Positions 9,608 through 19,676 are shown, numbered from the stretch's first letter. The stretch is 64,000 nucleotides of DNA from Synechococcus sp. WH 8101 (GCF_004209775.1 NZ_CP035914.1:2418001-2482000); one strand, 5' to 3'. Notes: generated by a model not told the origin, from the letters alone. A program made the numbers and translations.

Positions 9608-10810
9608 TCAGGAAAGCGAGGCCAGTGCATCCAGGGAGACATACACCTCCCAGAACCATTGCATCTGCTCCAGCGTGCCGATACTGACCCGAAGGGAGCC
9701 ATCGATCTGGGGTTTACCGGCCATCGAACGCACCAGGATGCCGGCCGTGCGCAGGTCAGCCTCCACCTCTTGAACAGACCGCTGCGGCCAGATCAGCAGA
9801 TAGTTGCCGCCAGCGGCATGGTGCCTCACCTTGTGTTGCTCAAGCATCGACAGAAGCCAGCGGCGCGCTTGCTTCACCTCCGCCACATAGGCATCGGTGT
9901 AGGGCTGATCGCTGAGGGCTGCGAAGGCGGCCGTCACCGCCACGCTGTTGACGTCGTAGGGGCCGGTGACCCGACTGACGCGATCGACAACGGCGGCATG
10001 GCCGATGGCGAAACCGATGCGCAAACCGGCCAAGCCGGCGGTCTTGGCCAGGGATCGCAGCACCAGCAGGTTGGGCGTGACCTCGAAATCAGCGATGGGG
10101 AGAACGCTGTCGCCCGTAAAGGCCTCATACAGCTCATCCACCACCACGAGGGTGTCGGGAGCGGCCGCCGCCAACTCCAGCACCTGATCCGCCGCCAGGC
10201 GAGTGCCGGTGGGGTTGTTGGGATTGCAGAGCATCAGGATCCGTGGCGTCAGATCCAGAGCCCTTCGGATCGCGGCGAATGGGAAGGCGAAACCCGGCAT
10301 TGCATGGGGGATCGCCTCGATCGCCATCCCCTGCATTGCCGCACAGGGGGCGTAGTAGCCGAAAGTGGGGCTGGTGGTGAGCAGACCATCACCGGGGCCG
10401 CCATAAGCATGGATCACGGCGTGAATCGCCGCATCCACGCCGTTGAAAATACCGATCTGATCCGGGCTCAAGGCACAGCCCAGTCCGGCTGGGGCAGCCG
10501 CCAGGTTGGCCAGCACCGCCTCCCTCAGGCCGGCGTATTCGGGATAGATGGCGAGGTGATCGGCGGGAATGGCGCGCAACGCCTCCAGCACCTTCGGGCT
10601 GGGGCCAATGGTGTTTTCGTTGAAATCCAGCCGCAACAAGCCGCGACGTCCTTCCAGAGGAGCGCTGTAGGCATGCAGACCCTCCACCTCTTGGCGGGGC
10701 TTGGGGAAGGGGGGGTGCACAGCGCTCAAGACTTCAGATCGCTCTAATCGCCACGGTGTCGCAAAGCCGGGTGGGGTTCTGTGCCAGTCGGCTGAGAGGG
10801 GCGTCACCAC
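9608..10810 (-). CDS. hisC: Histidinol-phosphate aminotransferase HisC
   Basis: PLP-dependent fold-type I aminotransferase of histidine synthesis. Visible motifs are RLDFNENTIGPSPKV, CNPNNPTGTRL, VVVDELYEAF, the PLP-lysine box RSLAKTAGLAGLRIGFAIG and RVSIGTLEQM. The frame is open up to a GTG at 10810. Homologous sequence begins only around FPKPRQEVEGL, so a TTG at 10729 may be the real start. It follows argS by 22 bases on the same strand. A related aromatic aminotransferase role cannot be excluded. Confidence 0.85.
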   Translation of the reverse strand: MVTPLSADWHRTPPGFATPWRLERSEVLSAVHPPFPKPRQEVEGLHAYSAPLEGRRGLLRLDFNENTIGPSPKVLEALRAIPADHLAIYPEYAGLREAVLANLAAAPAGLGCALSPDQIGIFNGVDAAIHAVIHAYGGPGDGLLTTSPTFGYYAPCAAMQGMAIEAIPHAMPGFAFPFAAIRRALDLTPRILMLCNPNNPTGTRLAADQVLELAAAAPDTLVVVDELYEAFTGDSVLPIADFEVTPNLLVLRSLAKTAGLAGLRIGFAIGHAAVVDRVSRVTGPYDVNSVAVTAAFAALSDQPYTDAYVAEVKQARRWLLSMLEQHKVRHHAAGGNYLLIWPQRSVQEVEADLRTAGILVRSMAGKPQIDGSLRVSIGTLEQMQWFWEVYVSLDALASLS

Positions 10811-10832
10811 TCACGCTAGTCGCGGGCACGAA

Positions 10833-12650
10833 TCACATGCGCTCGAGGGTGGCAATGCCCAACAGACCCAGACCCAGGTTGAGGGTGTCGGCCGTGAGGC
10901 GGCACAGGGCCAGACGCGAGCGGAGTGTGGCCCCCTCAGCCTTGAGCACCGGCACCTGGTCGTAGAAGCGGTTGAACACCTGGCTGAGTTCGAACAGGTA
11001 GGTGCAGAGGCGGTTGGGCAGCAACTCCTCCTCCACCTCGGCGATCACCGCATCGAACCTGAGCAGCTCGCGCACCAGGGCCCACTCCTGCGGTTCGTTG
11101 AAGTGGAGATCCGCACCGGAGCCTGCCGCAGCACCAGTGCCCGCCGCCGCCAGATCACCCCCCTTGCGGGCGATGCCGGCGATGCGCACCACCGCGTAGA
11201 GCAGGTAGGGCGCCGTGTTTCCCTGCAGCGCCAGCATCCGGTCAAAGCTGAACTGGTAGTTGGTGATCCGGTTCTGGCTGAGGTCGGCGTACTTCACCGC
11301 CGCCAGGCCCACGGTGGTGGCCACATGGTGGATGAAGGCCTCGTCTTCGTTGCGGCCCTCCTCCTCAAGGCGGCGGCGCAGGTCGGCCTCGGCGCGCTCC
11401 ACCGCCTCATCGAGCAGGTCGCGCAGACGCACGGTGTCACCGGCGCGGGTTTTGAGCTTCTTGCCGTCTTCACCCTGCACCAGCCCGAAGGGCACGTGCT
11501 CGAGCCGGCCGTCTTCCGGCACCCAACCGGCGCGGCGCGCCACCTGGAACACACCGGCGAAATGGTTGGCCTGGCCGGCATCGGTCACATAAATCACCCG
11601 GCGGGCGCCATCGCCATCCGGGGCCCCGCCGAAGCGGAAGCGGATCGCCGCCAGGTCGGTGGTGGCGTAGTTAAAACCGCCGTCGCTTTTCTGCACGATC
11701 ACCGGCAGCGGCTTGCCGTCCTTGCCGCTCACCCCCTCGAGGAACACGCAACGGGCGCCGTCGTCGACCACCAGCAGGCCGGCGGCCTCGAGATCGGCCA
11801 CCACACCCTCCAGGTAGGGGTTGTAGAAAGATTCGCCGCGCTCGCTCAGGCGAATATCGAGGCGGTCGTAGATCTTCTGGAATTCACGGCGGCTCTGGTC
11901 GCAAAGCAGACCCCAGGCCTTGAGCGACACGGGATCACCGCCCTGCAGCTTCACCACCTCTTCCCGCGAAGTGGCCTGGAAGGCGTCGTCGTCGTCGAAC
12001 CGCTTCTTGGCCTCGCGATAGAAGGCCACCAGATCACCGAGATCCACCGCATCGGCGGTGTCGAGCGCCTCGGGCGCCACCTGCTTGAGGTGGGTGATCA
12101 GCATGCCGAACTGGGTGCCCCAGTCACCCACATGGTTGAGGCGCAGCACGGGGTGGCCGCGGAACTCGAGCACCCGCGCCAGCGAGTCGCCGATGATCGT
12201 GGAGCGCAGGTGGCCCACGTGCATCTCCTTGGCGATGTTGGGGCTGGAGAAATCCACCACCACCGGCGCGCTGCCCTGCACCGATGGCACCCCCAGGCGC
12301 GGATCCCCCAGGCGCTCAGCCACCTCGGCCGTGAGCCGCTCGGGCCTGAGCGTGAGGTTGATGAAACCCGGGCCGGCGATCACGGGTTCCAGGCAGAGCG
12401 CGGTAAACGAGGGATCCGCCTGCAGTTGCTCCACAATCGCGCTGGCGATCTGCCGAGGCGCCTGCTTCAGCGGCTTGGCCAGGGGCAGGGCACCATTCGC
12501 CTGGAAATCCCCGAATTCGGGCTTGCTGGCCGGGGCGAGCTGGGGATCGAGGGGCTGCCCAGCCTCACGCGCTTGCGCTGCCGCGTCTGGAAACGCCCGG
12601 TCCATCGCGCCGCGCAACTGGTTCTCCAGGGTGTGGGCAATGCGCAGCAT
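10833..12650 (-). CDS. argS: Arginyl-tRNA synthetase
   Basis: Class I synthetase of 605 residues that charges tRNA-Arg. The HIGH-like motif is [20 protein letters not shown] and the KMSKS-like region is [17 protein letters not shown]. The N-terminal Add1 domain ([12 protein letters not shown] start) and the C-terminal DALR anticodon-binding domain, ending near [11 protein letters not shown], are both present, so the gene is complete. It is followed by hisC. Confidence 0.95.
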   Translation of the reverse strand: MLRIAHTLENQLRGAMDRAFPDAAAQAREAGQPLDPQLAPASKPEFGDFQANGALPLAKPLKQAPRQIASAIVEQLQADPSFTALCLEPVIAGPGFINLTLRPERLTAEVAERLGDPRLGVPSVQGSAPVVVDFSSPNIAKEMHVGHLRSTIIGDSLARVLEFRGHPVLRLNHVGDWGTQFGMLITHLKQVAPEALDTADAVDLGDLVAFYREAKKRFDDDDAFQATSREEVVKLQGGDPVSLKAWGLLCDQSRREFQKIYDRLDIRLSERGESFYNPYLEGVVADLEAAGLLVVDDGARCVFLEGVSGKDGKPLPVIVQKSDGGFNYATTDLAAIRFRFGGAPDGDGARRVIYVTDAGQANHFAGVFQVARRAGWVPEDGRLEHVPFGLVQGEDGKKLKTRAGDTVRLRDLLDEAVERAEADLRRRLEEEGRNEDEAFIHHVATTVGLAAVKYADLSQNRITNYQFSFDRMLALQGNTAPYLLYAVVRIAGIARKGGDLAAAGTGAAAGSGADLHFNEPQEWALVRELLRFDAVIAEVEEELLPNRLCTYLFELSQVFNRFYDQVPVLKAEGATLRSRLALCRLTADTLNLGLGLLGIATLERM

Positions 12651-12751
12651 GAACAGAAATGGGGCGAAGCCAAGCGTTGATCATCCCCCGGCGGGTGGAA
12701 CCAGCAGCATGAAGTGGTTCACCCACAGGCCCCCGATGGGGAGCGAAACCG

Positions 12752-13468
12752 ATGGCGAGTTCAGGGCACGGCGGTCTACGCCGTGACGCTCTCCGCGCAG
12801 CACTCAGCCTGCTCGAAACCGCACGGGACCCGCGCCGCGCAGATCGCATGTATGCGCTGCTGGATGTGGTGACAGCGACGCCGCTGATGGATGCCTGCTT
12901 TGCACGACAGGCGCAGCGCTCTGATTTAAGGGAGCTGGTGATCAGCCGATACAGCGCGCCATGGCCCGATCCCGACGCCATGCGCTCCCTGCACCCCGAC
13001 AGTCTCGGAGCCTGTCTGCAAAGGCGTTCGGATGCTCTGGGGCTCCCTGCCCTGAGGCCGCCCGCTGTGCCGGAGGGCTCCGATGCGACCTATCTGATGC
13101 ACCGTTTGCGGATCACCCACGACATTCATCACCTGATCCTCGGATTACCGACCACGGTGGCTGGTGAAGCGGCCGCTGCGGCTCACTACGCCGCAGCACT
13201 GCAATCCCCTTCGGCCACTGCCGTGCTCACAGCCTGGATGACCCATGGCCTGATGGCGCCCGATCAACATGAATCGATCTGGAAAGGGATTCGTTTCGCC
13301 ACCGATCTGGCCCTGGACTGGAGCAGCTGCCTGCTGGCCTGGCGATGGGAAGACGCCTGGGACCGACCACTCCAGGACTGGCGAACGCTGGTGGGGCTGG
13401 ATCCGCTTCTGAAGCGTTCCCCTTTCCAGGAGGAACTTCGGCGCTGGATCACCCCCCGGCGGGGCTGA
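12752..13468 (+). CDS. Coq4-like protein
   Basis: 238 residues, with the Coq4 metal motif HDxxH-x11-E seen in ITHDIHHLILGLPTTVAGE (residues about 120-138). The surrounding helical pattern (YLMHRLRITHD, WKGIRFATDLALDWSS) also fits. In yeast and animals Coq4 acts on the ring of the ubiquinone precursor; cyanobacteria make plastoquinone and phylloquinone instead. A role in quinone or other hydrophobic-ring chemistry is an inference. It is divergent from argS, and its last 20 bases overlap the end of nadC. Confidence 0.7.
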   Translation: MASSGHGGLRRDALRAALSLLETARDPRRADRMYALLDVVTATPLMDACFARQAQRSDLRELVISRYSAPWPDPDAMRSLHPDSLGACLQRRSDALGLPALRPPAVPEGSDATYLMHRLRITHDIHHLILGLPTTVAGEAAAAAHYAAALQSPSATAVLTAWMTHGLMAPDQHESIWKGIRFATDLALDWSSCLLAWRWEDAWDRPLQDWRTLVGLDPLLKRSPFQEELRRWITPRRG

Positions 13469-14333
13469 AGCGCATGCTCAGATCCAGCCAGCTGCTGCGC
13501 GTGATCGGTGCACTGGTGGAAATCAGATCGATGCCGGTGGCCGCGTAGGCGGCGAGCGCCTCGGGCTGAAGACCCGAGGCCTCCAGCACCACCGGTGCCG
13601 CATCCCTACGGGCACGCGCCTCATCCCGGAGTTTGGGCACCAACATCGCCAGCTCATCCGGGCTGAATTCATCCAGCAGCACCCCATCGGCGCCGGCGCG
13701 CACGGCGGCGATCGCTTCCTGCTCGGTTTCCGCCTCCACGATCACCCGCGCCGGCCAGGGGGCCGAAGCCCGCACTGCCGCGATCGCCGGCTCGACCCCA
13801 CCGGCCCAGGCCAGATGGTTCTCCTTGAGCATGGCCGCATCATCAAGGCCCATGCGGTGGTTCAGCCCACCGCCGCAGCGCACGGCGTATTTCTCCAGAA
13901 CCCGCAGGCCCGGCGTGGTTTTGCGGGTGTCGACGAGCTGCACCCCCGAACCCTCCAGTTGGGCAATCAGCGCTGCGGTCGCCGTGGCGATGCCGGAGAG
14001 GCGCATGGCCAGATTGAGGGCCGTGCGCTCCACTGCCACCAGGGCCTGGGCGGAACCCTCCAGCTCCAGCAACCGCTGTCCAGGCCTGACCCACTCCCCC
14101 TCGGCCACCCGCAGCCGCACCCGGGCGGCAGGGTCGAGCAAGCACAGCAAGGGCTCGAGCAACACCCCCCCGCAAAAACGCCCCTCAGCCTTGGCGAGCC
14201 AGTGGGCCGCACCCTCGCAACCCTGTAAGGCGGCTGCACTGAGATCGCCGCGGCCGAGGTCCTCCATCAGCCAGGCCTGCAGCTGCCCGCGGAGCTGCGG
14301 GGTGATCGGCAAAGGAGTCACCATCAGAGCCAA
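13449..14333 (-). CDS. nadC: Nicotinate-nucleotide pyrophosphorylase (quinolinate phosphoribosyltransferase)
   Basis: Makes nicotinate mononucleotide from quinolinate and PRPP in de novo NAD synthesis. Typical elements are WLMEDLGRGDLS, ERTALNLAMRLSGIAT, VDTRKTTPGLRVLEKYAVRCGGG, NHRMGLDDAAMLKENHL and the C-terminal GIDLISTSAPI. The length of 294 is standard. The start overlaps the 3' end of the TerB-like gene by 10 bases, so mnmE-terB-nadC look like one operon. Confidence 0.95.
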   Translation of the reverse strand: MALMVTPLPITPQLRGQLQAWLMEDLGRGDLSAAALQGCEGAAHWLAKAEGRFCGGVLLEPLLCLLDPAARVRLRVAEGEWVRPGQRLLELEGSAQALVAVERTALNLAMRLSGIATATAALIAQLEGSGVQLVDTRKTTPGLRVLEKYAVRCGGGLNHRMGLDDAAMLKENHLAWAGGVEPAIAAVRASAPWPARVIVEAETEQEAIAAVRAGADGVLLDEFSPDELAMLVPKLRDEARARRDAAPVVLEASGLQPEALAAYAATGIDLISTSAPITRSSWLDLSMRFSPAGG

Positions 14334-14857
14334 CTGGTTCCGGATGCTTCAAGGGCTTCGATCGAAGGCCAGGCCCCCCAGCCAAACAGGAGCTGATTCA
14401 GACGGTCGATCAGGGCCGGCGTTTCCTTGAGAGCCTGACGGGCGGCCCATTCGGCCTCCTGCACCTGGGACTCGGGCAGGTTGAGGGCCTCCAGCAGGCG
14501 TCGGTAGGCCACCCGCTCGGCGGCATTGATGGCACTGGCCTCATCCGGTGCCTGACTGCTGCAGGCCATCTGGAAGGCGAGCGACACCATCGCCAAGCGC
14601 TCGTCCCTGCCCTGAAGCTGGGCCACCTGGGCCTCGAGATCCAAGGTCTCCTCCGCCTGCAAGGCCGCTAGCGCATCCTCTGGGTCCACCTGGGGCAGCA
14701 GCCGGGCCGACAGCTTGTTGAGCAGCGATCGCTCCTCGGCCGCCACATCCCCATCCACACCCGCCACCCAACACAGCAACGTCAACTGGGCCCGTTGGGC
14801 AGGGGTGAGACCAGCCAATGGATCAGTCACCGGATACACCGAGCGATGGATGTTCAT
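14324..14857 (-). CDS. TerB-like domain protein
   Basis: 177 residues, mostly helical, starting MNIHRSVYPVTDPLAGLT. The segment AQLTLLCWVAGVDGDVAAEE with acidic residues, and the later AERVAYRRLLEALNLPES, match the tellurite-resistance TerB/DUF533-like helical fold. Its function in cyanobacteria is not established. It lies between mnmE (19 bases upstream) and nadC (10-base overlap) on the same strand. Confidence 0.6.
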   Translation of the reverse strand: MNIHRSVYPVTDPLAGLTPAQRAQLTLLCWVAGVDGDVAAEERSLLNKLSARLLPQVDPEDALAALQAEETLDLEAQVAQLQGRDERLAMVSLAFQMACSSQAPDEASAINAAERVAYRRLLEALNLPESQVQEAEWAARQALKETPALIDRLNQLLFGWGAWPSIEALEASGTSWL

Positions 14858-14876
14858 TCTGAGAGCCCAGCGGCCC

Positions 14877-16259
14877 TCACTTGCCGATGCAGAAGCGGGA
14901 GAAAATGCGATCCAGAACGGATTCGCTGAGCTCCTCGCCGGTGATCGCGCCGAGGCTCTGGATCGCCTGGCGTAGATCGATCGTCCAGAAGTCCCAGGGC
15001 AGCCCCTCGGCAGCCACCTGCTCACTGCGGGCGAGGGCTTCAGCCGCTTGCTGAGCCAGATCGGCCTGGCGCTGGTTGAGGGCCAGCAGCAGGGAGCCAT
15101 CGGTGAGGGCACCGCAACGGGCCAACAGGGTCTGAATCAACTCCGCCTCCCCGACACCGGTGCTGGCGCTGAGGCAAACGTCGGCTGCCACCGCAGCCCC
15201 CACCCCCGACCCAGCGGAGGGCCTCAGATCCGCCTTGTTGCCCACCAGCAGATGGGGCACAACGTCAGGGATGCGTTGCCGCAGCGCCTCATCGTCTGCG
15301 GTCCAGCCCGCGCTCAGGTCGAACAGGAGCAGCACCAGATCGGCGCTGGCCAGAGCGTCGTGGCTGCGCGCAATACCGAGCTGCTCCACCGCATCGTTCG
15401 TCGCCCGAATGCCCGCGGTGTCGAGCAAGGTGATCGGCACCCCCTCCAGCACGATCTCGCTCTCAAGCAGATCCCGGGTGGTGCCGGGCAGGTCGGTCAC
15501 GATCGCCCGCTCCCGGCGGCTGAGCCGGTTGAGCAGGGAGCTCTTGCCCACATTCGGACGCCCCACCAGGGCCACCCGCAGGCCACTACGCAGGGCGGCG
15601 CTCCGTTCACCATCCGCCACCAGGTTGAGCAGATCCCGGCGCACCGCCTGCAGCTCCTCCAGTAAGGCCGCACCATCAAGCGGGGGCAGATCCTCCTCGA
15701 AATCCACGCGCGCCTCCAGCTCGCTGAGCTGATCGAGCAAGCGTTCACGCAGGGCCGTGATCCGTTGCTGAATCCCCCCATCCACGCCGGCCATCGCCAG
15801 CTGCGCCGCCCGCTGACTGCGCGCCGCCACCAGATCACTGATCGCTTCAGCCCGAGTCAGATCCAAGCGCCCATTGAGCACTGCGCGCTGGCTGAACTCT
15901 CCCGGCAGAGCCCGGCGCACCCCGGGCTGCGCCAACACCCGCGCCAACACCCGCTGCACGGCGATCACACCGCCGTGGCAATGGATCTCCACCACGTCTT
16001 CGGCGGTGAAACTGCGGGGCGCCAGCATGGGTAGCACCAGCACCTCATCAATCCGCTCCTGCCCGTCAGCAGCGAGCACATGGCCATAGAGCACCCGATG
16101 GCTCTCCCAGGGCTGACGGCCGGGAATGCGAGTGATGGTGCGAACAGCGGGCTGCGCGTCAGGGCCGGAGAGACGGATCACGGCAATCCCGCCCTGCCCC
16201 GGGGCCACGGCCGTTGCAATCGCTGCAATGGTGTCTCCACTGGGGCTGCACTCAGGCAT
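14877..16259 (-). CDS. mnmE: tRNA modification GTPase MnmE (TrmE)
   Basis: With MnmG it installs the carboxymethylaminomethyl group on wobble uridine of certain tRNAs. The N-terminal folate-binding domain starts after DTIAAIATAVAPGQGGIAVIR. The inserted G domain shows P-loop GRPNVGKSSLLN, DLPGTTRD, DTAGI and NKADL. The protein ends in the obligatory C-terminal FCIGK containing the catalytic cysteine. It is 460 residues and complete. Confidence 0.96.
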   Translation of the reverse strand: MPECSPSGDTIAAIATAVAPGQGGIAVIRLSGPDAQPAVRTITRIPGRQPWESHRVLYGHVLAADGQERIDEVLVLPMLAPRSFTAEDVVEIHCHGGVIAVQRVLARVLAQPGVRRALPGEFSQRAVLNGRLDLTRAEAISDLVAARSQRAAQLAMAGVDGGIQQRITALRERLLDQLSELEARVDFEEDLPPLDGAALLEELQAVRRDLLNLVADGERSAALRSGLRVALVGRPNVGKSSLLNRLSRRERAIVTDLPGTTRDLLESEIVLEGVPITLLDTAGIRATNDAVEQLGIARSHDALASADLVLLLFDLSAGWTADDEALRQRIPDVVPHLLVGNKADLRPSAGSGVGAAVAADVCLSASTGVGEAELIQTLLARCGALTDGSLLLALNQRQADLAQQAAEALARSEQVAAEGLPWDFWTIDLRQAIQSLGAITGEELSESVLDRIFSRFCIGK

Positions 16260-16339
16260 GGGCGCGTCAGACCGGTTCCAGCTCTCTCCTCTCTACGATC
16301 ACAGGCCCTTTCCCATCCCGAAGGCGTCGGACAGCAGCC

Positions 16340-16825
16340 ATGGCCCGGATGCTCCTGAAGGATGTGCGCTCCAGAGCCAGTCGAGCGATCACCTGGGTCT
16401 GGGAGCAGGAGGGGACGCCCGGTCAAAGGGCGCGGGGTGTCGGCGCTGGCGTCTTCTGCGGCTGCTTTCCCTTCTTCGGGCTGCAGATCATCCTCAGCGT
16501 GGGCGTGGCGTCGCTGCTGCGGGGCAATCACCTGCTCGCCGCCGCCGCCACCCTGATCAGCAACCCCTTCACCTATGTGCCGCTCTACTGGTTCAACTAC
16601 CGGGTAGGTGAAGCACTGCTGGGGAACAACACAGCCCCGATCATGGGCGCCATCAACGCCAACACGCTCTGGGAACACGGCTGGGGCTTCACCGGACGCC
16701 TTCTTCTAGGTTCAGCCGTGGTGGCCACAGTCCTCGGCGCCGTGCTCGGCCTGGCGGCCTACGCCGTGTTTCACGCCCGAGAGTCAGCGGCACTGCCGAA
16801 TGGCAGCAACGGCTCACACAGCTGA
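16340..16825 (+). CDS. DUF2062 membrane protein
   Basis: 161 residues. The motif GTPGQRARGVGAGVFCGCFPFFGLQ followed by hydrophobic helices and TLISNPFTYVPLYWFNYRVG is the DUF2062 signature. It is a small inner-membrane protein of unknown function. The ATG at 16340 is chosen because the family begins with a short helix before the GxxxxxAxGxAxG segment. It is divergent from mnmE. Confidence 0.78.
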   Translation: MARMLLKDVRSRASRAITWVWEQEGTPGQRARGVGAGVFCGCFPFFGLQIILSVGVASLLRGNHLLAAAATLISNPFTYVPLYWFNYRVGEALLGNNTAPIMGAINANTLWEHGWGFTGRLLLGSAVVATVLGAVLGLAAYAVFHARESAALPNGSNGSHS

Positions 16826-16872
16826 ACACGCCAATCGCTGCTAAATCCTGGGAGACACGCGGATCGTTCTCA

Positions 16873-17625
16873 GTGGCGACCCTCCGGCAGCGCCGCTTTG
16901 GCGCTCTGTTGATCAGCCCGGTGCTGCTGCTGATCACCAGCCTGTGCTGCGGGCCTCTCCAGGCGGTGCCCCGGCGTCTGATCATCCTGCGCCATGGCGA
17001 AAAAGCGAATCCCTATGCCCTCTGCGGCATCGGCCAGCAACGGGCCATCGCTCTGCGCGACACCTATCTGGGCCGCGACGCCACCGAATCCGTGATTCCT
17101 CCCGGGGAATCCCCGGCAGCTTTCTTAGCCATGACCCTGCACACGGTGGAACTGGCCACACCCTCCGCCCAGAGTTGGGGACTGCCGGTCACCACCTACG
17201 CCGTGGTGCCGATGGAGGGCCGCCCGGAACACGTGAAACGCGAGCAAGAAATCGAGAGCGTGCAAACCGCCGCCGCCGATGTGCTGAACAACCCGGCCTG
17301 GCATGACCGCACCGTGGTGATCACCTGGGAACACAGCACCATTGCCCGCGAAAAGCTCGAACGCGAACACCCGGGCGAAGCCGTGACCTTCCGCCAGCTG
17401 CTGCACCTCGACACCCTCGCGAACGTGCCCAAGAGCTGGGCCGGCAACAACTACGACTACCTCTGGATCGTGGACTATGCCCCGGAGATCTCCGACCAAC
17501 CCACAGGGTTCAGGCTGCAACGGCAACTATTTTCAGCTCCGTTCCAGGCTCTCCCCCACAACCTCTGGGGCGCCCCACTGCCCGCCGATTACCCAGCGAG
17601 CTGTGAACGCAAGGTGAGCAACTGA
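16873..17625 (+). CDS. Exported histidine-phosphatase-like protein, first of a tandem pair
   Basis: About 250 residues starting at a GTG. A signal-peptide-like N-terminus (GALLISPVLLLITSLCCG) is followed by LIILRHGEKANPYALC, the RHGE phosphohistidine motif of the phosphoglycerate-mutase/acid-phosphatase superfamily. A second conserved histidine is probably the one in ITWEHSTIAREKL. The substrate is unknown. It is directly followed, with one base between stop and start, by a paralogue with the same architecture. Confidence 0.68.
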   Translation: MATLRQRRFGALLISPVLLLITSLCCGPLQAVPRRLIILRHGEKANPYALCGIGQQRAIALRDTYLGRDATESVIPPGESPAAFLAMTLHTVELATPSAQSWGLPVTTYAVVPMEGRPEHVKREQEIESVQTAAADVLNNPAWHDRTVVITWEHSTIAREKLEREHPGEAVTFRQLLHLDTLANVPKSWAGNNYDYLWIVDYAPEISDQPTGFRLQRQLFSAPFQALPHNLWGAPLPADYPASCERKVSN

Positions 17626-17626
17626 G

Positions 17627-18367
17627 ATGGGCCGATTCCACACTCCGCCTTCAAGGGAATGGCACCGTTTCGTGGTGGCGCTGTGCATGGCCATCGCCGC
17701 AGGCAGCATGTCCACGGCTGAAGCCGTTCCCCGCCGCATCATCCTGGGGCGCCATGGCGAAAAAGCGAATGCCTATGCCCTCTGCACACGAGGGCAGCAA
17801 CGCTCCCTCGCCCTGCGCGATCAGTTTCTGGGACGTTCCGCCCGCAGCCAGGCTCTGCTGGAAGGACAACAACCGGTCGCCTTCCTGGCGATCACCCCGC
17901 ACACCCTGGAAACCCTCGCTCCCTCCGCGCGCAGCTGGTCGCTGCCGGTGGTGATGTTTTCCCAGGTGCCCCAACAAGGGGAGTCGACCGCCACCAAGCG
18001 ACAGCTGCAGCAGCAACGCACCCGCGAAGCGGCCGCTCAAGTGCTGAGCAATCCGACCTGGGCGGGCGGCACCGTGGTGATGGCCTGGGAGCATCGCACC
18101 ATTGCCAACCAACAACTCGCCGAACGCTTCCCTGATCAGCCGGTGACCCTGCGACAGCTCCTGAACCTCGATCAGCTGCAGGGTGTTCCCGACACCTGGC
18201 CCGACGACACCTACGGCTGGATCTGGATCATCGACTATGACAACGCTCCCTCTCCCATCCCCACGGGCTTCCGGATGGTGCGGGAAGCCTTCGCCGCTCC
18301 CTACAGCCACCTGAAGGCTCCGGCCTGGGGAAGGCCGGTGCCACAGGCTGACGGCTGCCTGCCCTGA
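17627..18367 (+). CDS. Exported histidine-phosphatase-like protein, second of a tandem pair
   Basis: 246 residues with signal peptide (VVALCMAIAAGSMSTAEA). The conserved stretch IILGRHGEKANAYALC is near-identical to the upstream neighbour, and AWEHRTIANQQLAERF carries the second histidine. Both genes share order and spacing of motifs, including LRQLLNLDQL and the WIWIIDYD end, so they arose by tandem duplication. Catalytic residues are kept in both, so neither looks like a decayed copy. Confidence 0.68.
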   Translation: MGRFHTPPSREWHRFVVALCMAIAAGSMSTAEAVPRRIILGRHGEKANAYALCTRGQQRSLALRDQFLGRSARSQALLEGQQPVAFLAITPHTLETLAPSARSWSLPVVMFSQVPQQGESTATKRQLQQQRTREAAAQVLSNPTWAGGTVVMAWEHRTIANQQLAERFPDQPVTLRQLLNLDQLQGVPDTWPDDTYGWIWIIDYDNAPSPIPTGFRMVREAFAAPYSHLKAPAWGRPVPQADGCLP

Positions 18368-18374
18368 ACCGCCG

Positions 18375-19676
18375 TCAGGTCAACGCACGGCACAACCCCT
18401 CGGTGCCGTGTTCATTCCAGCCGGTGCCGCGCAGGGGAGCAGCGCAAGCGACAGCGACGGCACTACAGAGCAGCAGCAACGGCAAGATCTGCGGATCCCC
18501 CTGAAGCGTGAACACAAACAGGGCACAGAACACCGGCGTGCCGCAGGCAGCGGCAAACAGGGCCGTCGCCCCGACTGCCGCCAGCTGCCCCCGTTCCGCC
18601 GGCACCATCACCCCATGCCAGGCGCCAGTCCAGGCGATCACCCGCTCCGAGAGGAGGGAGCCGAGGGTCATGGTGTCGTGCATCAGCCCGCCGGGGGCTC
18701 CGGCCGCGATGCTCAACCAGGAGGAGAGCGTGCGCCAGAGAACGGTGGCCGGAACTCCGCCCGATCTGCCCGCCAGCGCCGCATCCAGAGACAGCCCACC
18801 GTCGTTGAGGCTGAGACCACCACTCCCGAGGGCAATCAGAAGCAGCGCCAGAGCGATCAGCGCTGAACCCCACCAGCGCTGCCGGCGCAGACCAGCCGCC
18901 AACCAGCCGGAGAGCGGGATCAACACCTTCACAAACAGAGCACCGGCCATCGCAGCGATCAGCGTGATCACCAGAGCCAGGCCCCACAACTGGATCGGAA
19001 CCGCGACGAACGCCTGACCCCCAGGCGCTGCCTGCGGCAGTACAGCCTGCAGGAGCAGGGTGCCGCTGCCACCAAGGAGCAGCGTGGGCAACACGAGATC
19101 GAGCCCCTTCTGCCGGCTCAGCTCCTCCAGGGCATAGGCCGTGCCCAGCAGAGGCGAGCGGAACGCTGCACCGAGTCCGGCACCGCCGCCGATGGCGGCG
19201 ACAAGGGGAAGCGACAGACCCGCCAGGGGCTGGGCGGCAGGCCAGCGGCGTCGAATCGCCAACAGCAGCGCCGCCCCCAGGGAAGCCGATGGCGACTCGA
19301 TCCCAACCGTGAGCCCGCCCAGGTGGGTGAAGAGCATCAAGGGAAGACGCCGAAGCTGAGTGCGCAGGTCGAGGCGATCGAGCAGGGAAGCCTGCTGAGC
19401 CGACGGCGCCTGTTGCAGCGCCAGCAAGGGGGGCAAGCCGCCGCCACGGGCTCCGCGCAAGGGTCCCCAGGCCAGCCACACCGTGAGGAAGGAACCGGCG
19501 AACACCAGCAAGGCGCCACCACCCCGATGTACAGCAGCTCCCCCCACCAGCCCAGGCAACGCCCAGAAGCGCTGCTGCAACTCAAAACCGAGGGCAGACA
19601 GTGCCTGGTAAGGCTGCTCCACCAGGGCCAGCAGAAGGCCGAGCGCCAGGAAAGCAACCAATCGCAAGGCGGTCAT
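18375..19676 (-). CDS. ClC-type chloride channel / transporter
   Basis: 433 residues with ten or more hydrophobic segments. The ClC elements seen are GIESPSASLGAALLL (the GxxGPxxxxG position), GGGAGLGAAFRSPLLGTAYALEEL and AAGAPGGLMHDTMTLGSLL. The full-length ClC core is present and no CBS domain follows. It is the last gene in a same-strand row with the methyltransferase, the acyltransferase/cNMP fusion and the (p)ppGpp synthetase. Ion selectivity cannot be read from the sequence. Confidence 0.8.
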   Translation of the reverse strand: MTALRLVAFLALGLLLALVEQPYQALSALGFELQQRFWALPGLVGGAAVHRGGGALLVFAGSFLTVWLAWGPLRGARGGGLPPLLALQQAPSAQQASLLDRLDLRTQLRRLPLMLFTHLGGLTVGIESPSASLGAALLLAIRRRWPAAQPLAGLSLPLVAAIGGGAGLGAAFRSPLLGTAYALEELSRQKGLDLVLPTLLLGGSGTLLLQAVLPQAAPGGQAFVAVPIQLWGLALVITLIAAMAGALFVKVLIPLSGWLAAGLRRQRWWGSALIALALLLIALGSGGLSLNDGGLSLDAALAGRSGGVPATVLWRTLSSWLSIAAGAPGGLMHDTMTLGSLLSERVIAWTGAWHGVMVPAERGQLAAVGATALFAAACGTPVFCALFVFTLQGDPQILPLLLLCSAVAVACAAPLRGTGWNEHGTEGLCRALT

